Origin: SIG452 sp045638525
Lineage (GTDB): Bacteria; Bacillota; Clostridia; UMGS1840
DNA length: 64,000 nt
Assembly: GCA_045638525.1 (NCBI GenBank)
Contig: JAZUBQ010000023.1
Coordinates: 167,770-231,769, forward strand
Reading direction: 5' to 3'
The position numbers and the translations under genes are program-made. Below the pieces are notes generated by a model, which was not told the origin of the DNA, did no database searches, and saw only the letters and a program-made list of their open reading frames with translations. This document shows positions 23,447 through 31,885 of this stretch, one piece after another. Each line of letters opens with the position of its first letter. Positions within the stretch are counted from its first letter, which is position 1.

Positions 23447-25075
23447 TTAGTACATTCCGCCCATGCCGCCCATTCCGGGAGCTGCCGCTGCAACTTCAGG
23501 TTCTTTGATGTCAGCTACCAGACTTTCGGTAGTTAATACCATAGATGCCACGGATGCAGCATTCTGCAGAGCATTTCTGGTTACTTTGGTGGGATCCACA
23601 ATGCCGCTTTCCAACATATCCACATATTCTTCGGTCAATGCGTTATAACCCACGTTTTTCTTCTGAGAAAGAACTTTATCTACGATAACAGAACCTTCCA
23701 CACCTGCGTTTTTTGCAATCTGACGAACGGGTTCTTCCAACGCTTTCAACACGATTTTTACACCGGTTTTTTCGTCGCCTTCGGTTTTGGAAACCAGTTT
23801 TTCAACAGCAGGCAGTGCATTTAAGAATGCAGTTCCGCCGCCGGCAACAATGCCTTCTTCCACTGCCGCTTTGGTTGCTGCCAAAGCATCTTCGATACGG
23901 AGTTTCTTTTCTTTCATTTCGGTTTCGGTTGCCGCACCTACACGAAGAACAGCTACACCGCCGGAGAGTTTTGCCAGTCTTTCACAAAGTTTTTCTTTAT
24001 CAAATTCAGAAGTGGTTTCTTCAATCTGTGCTTTGATCTGCGAAACTCTTGCTTTGATGGCATCTTTATCGCCTGCACCGTCAACAATGATGGTGTTTTC
24101 TTTCTGAATTTTTACTTGTTTTGCACGACCTAACTGGAACAGAGTGGTTTCTTTTAAGTCCAGACCCAGTTCGTCGGAAATCACTTCACCGCCGGTTAAG
24201 ATTGCAATATCCTGCAGCATTGCTTTTCTTCTGTCACCAAAGCCGGGAGCTTTTACGGCAACACAGGTGAAAGTACCTCTTAATTTGTTTAATACCAAAG
24301 TGGTCAGAGCTTCCCCTTCAATATCTTCTGCAATGATTAACAGTTTTTTACCCTGCTGAACAATCTGTTCCAATACGGGTAACACTTCCTGAATGGTGCT
24401 GATTTTTTTATCGGTGATTAAAATGTAGCAATCGTCTAAAATTGCTTCCATTTTGTCGGTATCGGTTACCATATAGGGAGAAATGTAACCACGGTCAAAC
24501 TGCATACCTTCCACTACTTCACACATGGTTTCTGCAGTTTTGGATTCTTCCACGGTGATAACACCGTCTGCGGTTACTTTTTCCATTGCATCTGCAATTA
24601 AGGTTCCGATATATTCGTCAGCTGCAGAGTTTGCCGCAACTCTTGCGATATCTTCTTTGCCTTTGATTTTTCTGGAGTTTTTCTTGATTTCTTCCACAGC
24701 GGTGCTGACAGCCAATGCAATTCCTTTTCTTACAATCATGGGATTTGCGCCTGCCGCAATGTTTTTCAATCCTTCTCTAACCAACGCTTGTGCTAACAAA
24801 GTTGCGGTAGTGGTACCGTCACCTGCCACGTCGTTGGTTTTGGTTGCAACTTCTTTTACAAGCTGTGCACCCATGTTTTCAAACGGATCTTCCAACTCGA
24901 TTTCTTTTGCGATGGATACACCGTCATTGGTGATTAAGGGGGCGCCGAATTTTTTATCCAATACTACGTTTCTGCCTTTGGGGCCTAAGGTGATTTTAAC
25001 GGTATCTGCCAGTTGGTTGATACCTCTTTCCAGTGCTTTTCTGGCTTCTTCGCCATAAATAATCTGTTTTGCCAT
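23447..25075 (-). CDS. groEL: Chaperonin GroEL (Hsp60)
   Basis: The 542-residue subunit forms the double-ring chaperonin with GroES. It begins MAKQIIYGEEARKALERG, has the ATP-site motifs KITLGPKGRNVV and NDVAGDGTTTATLLAQAL, and ends in the typical GMGGMY tail. It lies 75 bp after groES in the same transcript, under CIRCE control. Confidence 0.98.
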   Translation of the reverse strand: MAKQIIYGEEARKALERGINQLADTVKITLGPKGRNVVLDKKFGAPLITNDGVSIAKEIELEDPFENMGAQLVKEVATKTNDVAGDGTTTATLLAQALVREGLKNIAAGANPMIVRKGIALAVSTAVEEIKKNSRKIKGKEDIARVAANSAADEYIGTLIADAMEKVTADGVITVEESKTAETMCEVVEGMQFDRGYISPYMVTDTDKMEAILDDCYILITDKKISTIQEVLPVLEQIVQQGKKLLIIAEDIEGEALTTLVLNKLRGTFTCVAVKAPGFGDRRKAMLQDIAILTGGEVISDELGLDLKETTLFQLGRAKQVKIQKENTIIVDGAGDKDAIKARVSQIKAQIEETTSEFDKEKLCERLAKLSGGVAVLRVGAATETEMKEKKLRIEDALAATKAAVEEGIVAGGGTAFLNALPAVEKLVSKTEGDEKTGVKIVLKALEEPVRQIAKNAGVEGSVIVDKVLSQKKNVGYNALTEEYVDMLESGIVDPTKVTRNALQNAASVASMVLTTESLVADIKEPEVAAAAPGMGGMGGMY

Positions 25076-25150
25076 TGATATCTACTCCTTTATTTCTATT
25101 AAGCAATTGTGGAAAAGGACTTTCTGTTTCAGTCCGAATATTAAAAAAAA

Positions 25151-25438
25151 TTAGTCTTCCACTTTTGCCAAAATGTCAGCCTGACGAAGAACAATGTATT
25201 CCACGCCGTCCAACTTCACTTCGGTGCCTGCATACTTGTTGGTGATTACTTTATCGCCAACCGCAACTTCCATTTTGACTTCTTTTCCGTCAATCATTCC
25301 GCCGGGACCAATGGCGATAACTTCTGCCATCTGGGGTTTTTCTTTTGCGCTTCCCGCTAAAATGATGCCGCTTTTGGTGGTTTCTTCTGCTTCTACCATC
25401 TTGATGACAACTCTGTCACCCAAGGGTTTTAAATTCAT
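25151..25438 (-). CDS. groES: Co-chaperonin GroES (Hsp10)
   Basis: The 95-residue lid protein of GroEL starts MNLKPLGDRVVIK, with the mobile loop region EETTKSGIILAGSAKEKPQ and the VIAIGPG core. The ATG at 25438 follows GGAGGAAAAACAC; a longer frame reaching 25468 includes the ribosome binding site and is rejected. It is the first gene of the heat-shock operon. Confidence 0.97.
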   Translation of the reverse strand: MNLKPLGDRVVIKMVEAEETTKSGIILAGSAKEKPQMAEVIAIGPGGMIDGKEVKMEVAVGDKVITNKYAGTEVKLDGVEYIVLRQADILAKVED

Positions 25439-25486
25439 GTGTTTTTCCTCCGATATTCTTATTTTCAAGTGAATTTTCCATTTGTG

Positions 25487-25513
25487 TTAGCACTCTTGTT
25501 TGTTGAGTGCTAA
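25487..25513 (-). promoter_or_regulatory. CIRCE operator (HrcA binding site)
   Basis: A perfect TTAGCACTC-N9-GAGTGCTAA element lies just downstream of the groES promoter -10 box. It is the standard target of the HrcA heat-shock repressor. Confidence 0.97.
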
Positions 25514-25516
25514 TTC

Positions 25517-25545
25517 ATTATAGTGCAAGAGCGTCGAGATAGCAA
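25517..25545 (-). promoter_or_regulatory. Promoter of groES-groEL
   Basis: On the minus strand TTGCTA and TATAAT are spaced 17 bp, and the -10 box abuts CIRCE. Confidence 0.85.
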
Positions 25546-25750
25546 TTTGGTTTATTCTTGTTTATTTTAAAATACAAAACGATTTCTTTTGTTTTCTTTG
25601 AAAATCTAATGATTTCTCCATTTTGGTATTTTTTAGAAAAAACCTTGCTGTTGCTGTTTTTCAGACAATTTTCTGCACAATTTTAAGAAAAAAGAAAAAT
25701 GTATAAATTTACAGAATATACAATTTTTATATAATATTTTCACATTCTCC

Positions 25751-25779
25751 TTGACTTATCACCAAACTTATACTATAAT
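25751..25779 (+). promoter_or_regulatory. Promoter of putP
   Basis: TTGACT (25751-25756) and TATAAT (25774-25779) are spaced 17 bp. Between this and the groES promoter lies about 200 bp of AT-rich sequence with nothing else recognisable. Confidence 0.85.
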
Positions 25780-25843
25780 AGGAGACAATATTGTGATTCT
25801 TTGCGGAAATTCCTCAAAGAACTGAAAAAAGGAGACGTGAAAT

Positions 25844-27337
25844 ATGGAAGTTTTAGCATTTGTCCTGTATTTCATTGCTATGATGGGAATCGGCATATGG
25901 TTCTTTATCAAAAGCAAAAGCAACAGTGAAAAGGATTATTTTTTAGGCGGCCGTCAGATGGGTCCCTGGGTTACTGCAATGAGTGCGCAGGCATCCGATA
26001 TGAGTGCATGGCTGTTAATGGGTCTGCCCGGCAGCATTCTGGCATTTGGTCTGGGTCAGGCTTGGATTGGTATCGGTCTTGCAATCGGTACTGCATTGAA
26101 CTGGATTATCGTGGCAAAAAGACTGCGTAAATTTTCCGAAGCATCCGGTGATGCTATCACCGTACCGCAGTACTTAACCAACCGTTTTATGGCAAAAAGC
26201 TCCGCATTAAAAATCGTTTGTGCGATTGTATTTCTGGTGAGCTTCACTATCTATGTGGCATCTGCGTTCTCTGCAGGGACTACTGTGTTCACCACTTTAT
26301 TCCCCGGTTTGAATCCCACGTTGGCAATGGTAATTTTTGCCGCAATTATTTTGGTTTATACTTTCTTAGGTGGATTTAAAGCAGTTTGTTGGACTGACTT
26401 CTTCCAGGGGATTCTGATGTTGGTTGCACTGCTTGCAGTTCCGATTATTGTTGTATGTACCAAAACTTTAGATACTGCGGCTTTAAGCATTCCCTATTCC
26501 TATGTGGAAGGTGGTAACACCGTAGAATGTACCTTTGTTCCTACCTTATTTGCAGCAAGCTGGAAAGAAATCGTTTCCGGTCTGGCTTGGGGTCTTGGAT
26601 ACTTCGGTATGCCTCATATTATCGTTAGATTTATGTCTATTGAAAAACCTTCTATGGTGAAAAAATCTGCAACCGTTGCAATCATCTGGGTTGTGGTTAC
26701 CTTATTTGCGGCAGTTCTGATTGCATATTTCGGAAGAATGTTGCTGGCAGAACAGCTTTTGACCACCGGTTCTCAGAAACTGGTATTCATTGAACTGGCA
26801 AGATGGCTTTTCCCCGGATTTATCGCTGGGATTCTTTTGGCGGCAATTATTGCAGCTTCTATGTCTACTGCAGACTCTCAGCTGTTGGTTGCGTCCTCTT
26901 CCTTCACCTCAGATATCTACAAACCCTTAATCCGTAAAGATGCTTCTGAAAAAGAACTTCTGTGGGTTGGAAGAATCGTGGTTATGATTGTTGCTGTTAT
27001 TGCATTCTTTATTGCAAATGACGGCGGTGCAGGCGCACAGGCGATTATGAACATGGTAGAAAACGCATGGGGATTGTTTGGTGCAGCATTTGGACCGGTT
27101 ATCTTACTGTCTCTGTTCTGGAAACGTTTCACTTATAACGGTGCTGTAGCAGGTATCGTTGTGGGTGCTATCGTGGACTTAGGATGGTTAATCTGGTTAA
27201 GCGGTACCGGAATTTATGAAATTCTGCCCGGATTTATCGCTTGCTTTATCGTTTCTGTGGTAGTATCTTTATGCGACAAAGCACCTTCCAAAGAAGTGCT
27301 TGCAATTTTTGATGCAGCAACCAAAAACGATAACTAA
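25844..27337 (+). CDS. putP: Sodium/proline symporter
   Basis: The 497-residue membrane protein belongs to the sodium:solute symporter family, with about 13 hydrophobic segments. The first helix is followed by KDYFLGGRQMGPWVTAMSAQ, AWLLMGLPG, and in the middle FLGGFKAVCWTDFFQG, the family signature region. MSTADSQLLVASSS near residue 343 matches the conserved sodium-site helix. Sequence style fits PutP, which imports proline with sodium; a related substrate cannot be excluded. GGAGACGTGAAAT precedes the ATG. Confidence 0.88.
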   Translation: MEVLAFVLYFIAMMGIGIWFFIKSKSNSEKDYFLGGRQMGPWVTAMSAQASDMSAWLLMGLPGSILAFGLGQAWIGIGLAIGTALNWIIVAKRLRKFSEASGDAITVPQYLTNRFMAKSSALKIVCAIVFLVSFTIYVASAFSAGTTVFTTLFPGLNPTLAMVIFAAIILVYTFLGGFKAVCWTDFFQGILMLVALLAVPIIVVCTKTLDTAALSIPYSYVEGGNTVECTFVPTLFAASWKEIVSGLAWGLGYFGMPHIIVRFMSIEKPSMVKKSATVAIIWVVVTLFAAVLIAYFGRMLLAEQLLTTGSQKLVFIELARWLFPGFIAGILLAAIIAASMSTADSQLLVASSSFTSDIYKPLIRKDASEKELLWVGRIVVMIVAVIAFFIANDGGAGAQAIMNMVENAWGLFGAAFGPVILLSLFWKRFTYNGAVAGIVVGAIVDLGWLIWLSGTGIYEILPGFIACFIVSVVVSLCDKAPSKEVLAIFDAATKNDN

Positions 27338-27350
27338 TCTATTACAAATA

Positions 27351-27390
27351 AAGAGCGGGAAAATGAACTTCATTTTCCCGCTCTTTTTGT
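27351..27390. terminator. Bidirectional terminator between putP and recD2
   Basis: AAGAGCGGGAAAATGAA pairs with TTCATTTTCCCGCTCTT and is followed by TTT. It serves putP, and the A-rich upstream flank gives a weaker T run for the convergent recD2 transcript. Confidence 0.8.
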
Positions 27391-27405
27391 ATGTATTTAT
27401 GAGGT

Positions 27406-29604
27406 TTAAAAGGGAGCATCTTCGGAATCTTTCAAAAAATCTGCAAGATTGGTATAGCGTTTTTGCTCGGTATTATTGTGAATCATTTCAGACACACAGG
27501 ATTTTCTTCCAACAATACACACAAAGGATTTTGCACGGGTAACCGCAGTATACAACAGATTTTGGGTCATTAGTTGCGGATATCCGTACACCAGAGGAAT
27601 CACCACGGCATCAAATTCGCTTCCCTGACTTTTATGCACCGTCACCGCATAGGCAAGTTCCAGATTTTCCAATTTTAAAAATTCGTATTTCACGATTTTT
27701 TCATCGTCAAATAAAATGGTCATTTCTTTATTTTCCAAATCAATTTCGGTGATGACACCCATATCGCCGTTATAAATGCCTTCACCGGCGATTCCGGATT
27801 TTGTTTCCCACATAATTTCGTAGTCGTTTTTGGTTTGCATCACACGGTCAAATTTGGAAAAAGTATAGCCGTTGGCAGTTTTATAAGGTTGACCTTTACG
27901 CACAGGATTTAAGGTTTGTTTTAATGCGTTATTTAAGGCGACCGACCCCAGGACGCTCTTTCGCATCGGGGTTAGCACCTGGATTTTATCAGGTGGGATG
28001 TTTAAAAAATTGGGCAAACGATTTTCCACCAGATCGCAAACAGCAGAAACCGCAGTCTCACCGTTTGGAGACGACACGAAGAAAAAGTCGCTGTTTTCCT
28101 CATTATAAAGAGGTTCTTTGAAATTTAAAATCCGATGGGCATTGTCTACAATTCTTGAGGTTTCATTCTGACGGAAAATCTGATGGAAATTCACTCGTTT
28201 TACCTGATTGGAAGCGATGATATCCTTTAACACGTTTCCGGCACCTACAGGCGGAAGTTGGTCGCAGTCGCCTACCAGAATTAGACGGGTTTTTTCTTTC
28301 AATGCCCGAAGCAACGATTCAAACAGCAAGGAATCGGTCATCGACATTTCATCCACAATCAGAACATCACACAAAATAGGATTCTGTTCGTTTCGTAGGA
28401 ATTCAGGACGTTCTCCTTTGGTATATTTTAGTTCCAGAAGACGGTGAATGGTTTTGGCGTTTTTGCCTGTTAATTCGGAAATTCGTTTGGCGGCACGCCC
28501 GGTAGGAGCTGCTAAAATCACCCTTTTGGATAAACTGTCGAAGGCAGTAATCAGACTTTTGATGACGGTGGTTTTCCCGGTTCCGGGGCCACCGGTGATA
28601 ATCAGCACTTTTTCTTGTAACGCCGCTTCGATGGCATCAATTTGTCCGGCAGAAAGAGGGATATCCGTCAACTGTTCTGCCTTGATTTTTTTGGACCAGT
28701 TTTCGCATTTTGCGGATGCAATCGCCATCAGACGGGAGGCGATATAACTTTCTGCCAGATAAAAATGGGGGAGAGAATAATAAAAAGACTCCCCCTTTTT
28801 ACAACTGACCAGTTTGCCTTCCTTTAAAAGAAGCATCAGAGCGTTTTCTCCATCAGTTTGCGAAATACAAAGCAATTTGCACGCTTCGGACAAAAGTACT
28901 TCTTTGGGATAGCAAGTGTGACCGTTGAGGGCTTCCCGATACAGAACATAGGTGATACCTGCCTTCAGCCGTTCCATAGCATTTTTCGGGATTCCCATTT
29001 CTTCTGCAATTTTATCCACGGTCAGAAAGCCGATTTTTTCCACTTTTTCGCAAATAATATACGGGTTTTCGTTGCAAAGTTTAATGGCACCGCTTCCCAA
29101 TGTGTTATATACTTTCACAGCCACAGAAGGGGAAATGCCGTATTTTACAAAATAGGAAACCACATTCTGGATTTCGATTTTTTTCATATAATCTTTGTGG
29201 ATGTCCATTGCCTTCATCAAAGAAATGCCGGAAATTTCAGATAAACGTTCCGGATATTTTTCAATGATGGTAAGCGTTTCTTCCGAAAATTTATCCACAA
29301 TTTTTTTTGCTGTGGCATTGCCCACGCCACGAATAAAACCACTGGCTAAAAATTTATAAATTGATGTGGTATCATTATCAAAATGAGGTTCGTAGTATTC
29401 ACATTGAAATTGTTCGCCGAATTTGGGATGCTCCACCCATTTTCCATAGGCACAGATTCTTTCTCCCTCGGCAATCATCGGCAGATTTCCTGCCACATTT
29501 ACATATTCACCGGAGATGTCAAGCGCAATCACACCGTAGCCGTTTTCATCATTATAGTAGATTACTTCTTCCACAATTCCGATCAGTCGTTCCATTGCGT
29601 CCAT
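27406..29604 (-). CDS. recD2: RecD2-type 5'-3' DNA helicase
   Basis: The 732-residue superfamily 1B helicase has an N-terminal OB-like and helix-hairpin-helix region (GFIRGVGNATAKKIVDKF), Walker A TGGPGTGKTTVI, motif II DVLIVDEMSM, motif III GDCDQLPPVGAGN and the C-terminal YAVTVHKSQGSEFD motif. RecD2 proteins lack RecBC partners and act in repair. The ATG at 29604 follows AAAGGGG at a good distance; the longer frame starting at 29670 would lie inside the promoter and is rejected. Confidence 0.94.
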   Translation of the reverse strand: MDAMERLIGIVEEVIYYNDENGYGVIALDISGEYVNVAGNLPMIAEGERICAYGKWVEHPKFGEQFQCEYYEPHFDNDTTSIYKFLASGFIRGVGNATAKKIVDKFSEETLTIIEKYPERLSEISGISLMKAMDIHKDYMKKIEIQNVVSYFVKYGISPSVAVKVYNTLGSGAIKLCNENPYIICEKVEKIGFLTVDKIAEEMGIPKNAMERLKAGITYVLYREALNGHTCYPKEVLLSEACKLLCISQTDGENALMLLLKEGKLVSCKKGESFYYSLPHFYLAESYIASRLMAIASAKCENWSKKIKAEQLTDIPLSAGQIDAIEAALQEKVLIITGGPGTGKTTVIKSLITAFDSLSKRVILAAPTGRAAKRISELTGKNAKTIHRLLELKYTKGERPEFLRNEQNPILCDVLIVDEMSMTDSLLFESLLRALKEKTRLILVGDCDQLPPVGAGNVLKDIIASNQVKRVNFHQIFRQNETSRIVDNAHRILNFKEPLYNEENSDFFFVSSPNGETAVSAVCDLVENRLPNFLNIPPDKIQVLTPMRKSVLGSVALNNALKQTLNPVRKGQPYKTANGYTFSKFDRVMQTKNDYEIMWETKSGIAGEGIYNGDMGVITEIDLENKEMTILFDDEKIVKYEFLKLENLELAYAVTVHKSQGSEFDAVVIPLVYGYPQLMTQNLLYTAVTRAKSFVCIVGRKSCVSEMIHNNTEQKRYTNLADFLKDSEDAPF

Positions 29605-29641
29605 CTTTGACATCCCCTTTCTTTTTGGTAATATGTGTTTT

Positions 29642-29670
29642 ATTATACACCTTTTTTGTGAAAATGTCAA
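29642..29670 (-). promoter_or_regulatory. Promoter of recD2
   Basis: On the minus strand TTGACA and TATAAT are spaced exactly 17 bp, about 38 bp before the chosen recD2 start. Confidence 0.92.
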
Positions 29671-29706
29671 GATTTAATACGAATGTTTGTTCGTGTTTCA
29701 GGCACT

Positions 29707-29738
29707 AAAAAAGCACTTGCAAACACAAGTGCTTTTTT
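29707..29738 (-). terminator. Terminator of the alkaline phosphatase transcript
   Basis: AAAAAAGCACTT pairs with AAGTGCTTTTTT around an 8-nt loop. Its GGCACTAAAAAAGCAC flank is nearly the same as the terminator flank after tRNA-Arg (35428-35445). Confidence 0.85.
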
Positions 29739-29779
29739 AGCGTCGTTCCTTCTCGGAGGTGAACTATCGATACAGCTTA

Positions 29780-31855
29780 TTATTTTGTTGCTAAATCGTA
29801 TTCACACAAAGGAATCATTTTGGTGAAATCGGACCACACAAATGCTTTGATACTCATTGTTCCTTCCGGGATTTTAATGGAATGTTTATCTACTGTTGCC
29901 GCAGGTTTCACATCTTTTGCTTCACTCACAGAAAAACCGATGCTGCTGTCATTTTCGCCATAGAAGATCAAGCCTAACTGATAGGTTAAGTTTTCAACAT
30001 CAGCATAGTTATTGAGTTTCACTTCGCAGGAAACATTCACTTCATCATACTGATAAATATTCACTGCAGTATCAACCCAGGAATAATCCACTTCTGCCAA
30101 GGTAATCGTGTCGGTGATCACCTGACCATTTTGCATCATTCGTAATTCATAGTCCTCCATATTGCCTTTGAAGGAGAAATCAAAGGAGTAGTTTCCGTTG
30201 CTATCCAATTTGCTCTGTGCAACATAGCCAATTTCATTGTTAGTGGGTTTTTCGACACCTTTTTTCACAAGAAGCAGAGTAACAATGTCAGTTTTTGAAG
30301 CATCTTTCACTTGACCTTTTACCAACACCTTGCCGGTAAGATTATCTGTGATTTTAACTTCTTTGTTGTTTACTTCCGGCTGAGTTCTCAGATCCAGAAC
30401 ACGTTGGGGCACATAGAATCTTCCTTTGGAATAAACGGCTACTTCACCATCTAAATCCACGTTTTTTCCGTTCAGTGTTGCAACCGCCTGGTTTGCTTTG
30501 ATGCTTAACTCGGTGTTATCAAAGGAATATTTATCAAAGGTAAATGTGCTTGTATCGGAATCGTACTCACCAAGGTCGGTTACATCCACAAACAATTTTT
30601 CGGATGCTTCTTCTAAGTCAAGACCCAACAATTCACAAAGATAAGGTGCGATCTGATAGTTTTCAATCACATAAGCATCTGCTCTTTTATCTGCGGTGTC
30701 GCCGGGGATGGCTGACAATCCTTCTAAAATATCAACACCTTCGGGGCCGTAAAACCAAACGCCGCAGTTTCTTCCGGTATGTCCACTACTTGACCAGCTA
30801 ATACCTTTTGTACTGTTTTTCCCTGCCTGTGTTTCTGCAATTGCATCAGCGTATCCTTTCCAGTTTACGCTACCGTAAACAGCATCCGCATTGGGAAGAT
30901 TCAATCCGCCGGTATCGTGGTCGGGTGCTACAATAACAACGGTGTCGTTTCTGCCTTTTGCATATTCCACTGCTACCTGGAATGCAGCGTCGAAGGAGAG
31001 ATATTCGCTGACTGCCTGAACAACATCGTTGTTGTGTCCGCCGCCATCGATTGCACTACCTTCTACCATCAGGAAGAAGCCGTCTTTATCGCCTTCCAAA
31101 GCACGGATTGCAGCATCGGTCATTTCTGCTAAAGTGGGCTGAGTGGCAGACAAATTGATATCAGAGGGGAATGCAACAGAAGATAAGTTCCCCCACACTC
31201 TGGTGCCGGGCTGAACATTTTCCAGCTGTTTTTTGGTGTTTACCACGGTGTAGCCTCTGTTCACAGCTTCATCAATGGTACCCCATTTTGCAGCGCCAAA
31301 GCCTACGCCTAACACAACATCAATGCCCTGATTCACAATCTGTTCGGACATAATTTTATAATTGGTTCTGGAGATGTTATGTGCTGAAAAGGCTGCCGGA
31401 GTTGCGTTGGTCCATTCGTAGGTGGTACACATACCAACTCGTTTGCCTGCCAACTGAGCAGCTTCTAAAATGTTTGCGTGGGGAACGCCATTTACGTCAA
31501 CACCAACATATGTGTTGTTGGTTCTGTATCCTGAGGATAACGCAGTTCCTGATGCAGCAGAGTCTGTAATAGAGGAACTGGCAGAACGGGTTCTTTCGGT
31601 TCCCACCAGATAATCCTTCATCGCCATGGGACCTTTGGTAACCTTGGTGGAGTTGGGATATAACCCTTCGTTAAAACCGCCTTGTTCTTTCACCCCGTTT
31701 GCAAAATCGAACAGAGCAAAACCACCGCCGTCGGGAATCATATAGATAACATTTTTAATAACGGGTTTTTCCGCTGCCATAACCCCTAAGGGCAATACAG
31801 CAAATGAGGAAATGATTACCGTTATTGCAATCAATAAGCTTATAATTTTTTTCAT
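29780..31855 (-). CDS. Secreted alkaline phosphatase with C-terminal accessory region
   Basis: The 691-residue protein has a signal peptide (1-27, cleavage near VMA-AE) and an alkaline-phosphatase core at about 30-430: metal-binding IPDGGG, the nucleophile region TDSAASGTALSSG, the metal-site segments MVEGSAIDGGGH and VAPDHDTGG, and a late SSGHTG histidine motif. It hydrolyses phosphomonoesters outside the cell. About 250 C-terminal residues form beta-rich regions, with a copper-amine-oxidase-N-like VYSKGRFYVPQRV stretch and a final module ending in KAFVWSDFTKMIPLCEYDL. It lies 30 bp downstream of the four-repeat secreted protein on the same strand, so the two are probably cotranscribed. Confidence 0.9.
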   Translation of the reverse strand: MKKIISLLIAITVIISSFAVLPLGVMAAEKPVIKNVIYMIPDGGGFALFDFANGVKEQGGFNEGLYPNSTKVTKGPMAMKDYLVGTERTRSASSSITDSAASGTALSSGYRTNNTYVGVDVNGVPHANILEAAQLAGKRVGMCTTYEWTNATPAAFSAHNISRTNYKIMSEQIVNQGIDVVLGVGFGAAKWGTIDEAVNRGYTVVNTKKQLENVQPGTRVWGNLSSVAFPSDINLSATQPTLAEMTDAAIRALEGDKDGFFLMVEGSAIDGGGHNNDVVQAVSEYLSFDAAFQVAVEYAKGRNDTVVIVAPDHDTGGLNLPNADAVYGSVNWKGYADAIAETQAGKNSTKGISWSSSGHTGRNCGVWFYGPEGVDILEGLSAIPGDTADKRADAYVIENYQIAPYLCELLGLDLEEASEKLFVDVTDLGEYDSDTSTFTFDKYSFDNTELSIKANQAVATLNGKNVDLDGEVAVYSKGRFYVPQRVLDLRTQPEVNNKEVKITDNLTGKVLVKGQVKDASKTDIVTLLLVKKGVEKPTNNEIGYVAQSKLDSNGNYSFDFSFKGNMEDYELRMMQNGQVITDTITLAEVDYSWVDTAVNIYQYDEVNVSCEVKLNNYADVENLTYQLGLIFYGENDSSIGFSVSEAKDVKPAATVDKHSIKIPEGTMSIKAFVWSDFTKMIPLCEYDLATK

Positions 31856-31885
31856 ATTAAAACCTACTTTCGTATCCCTTCCTGA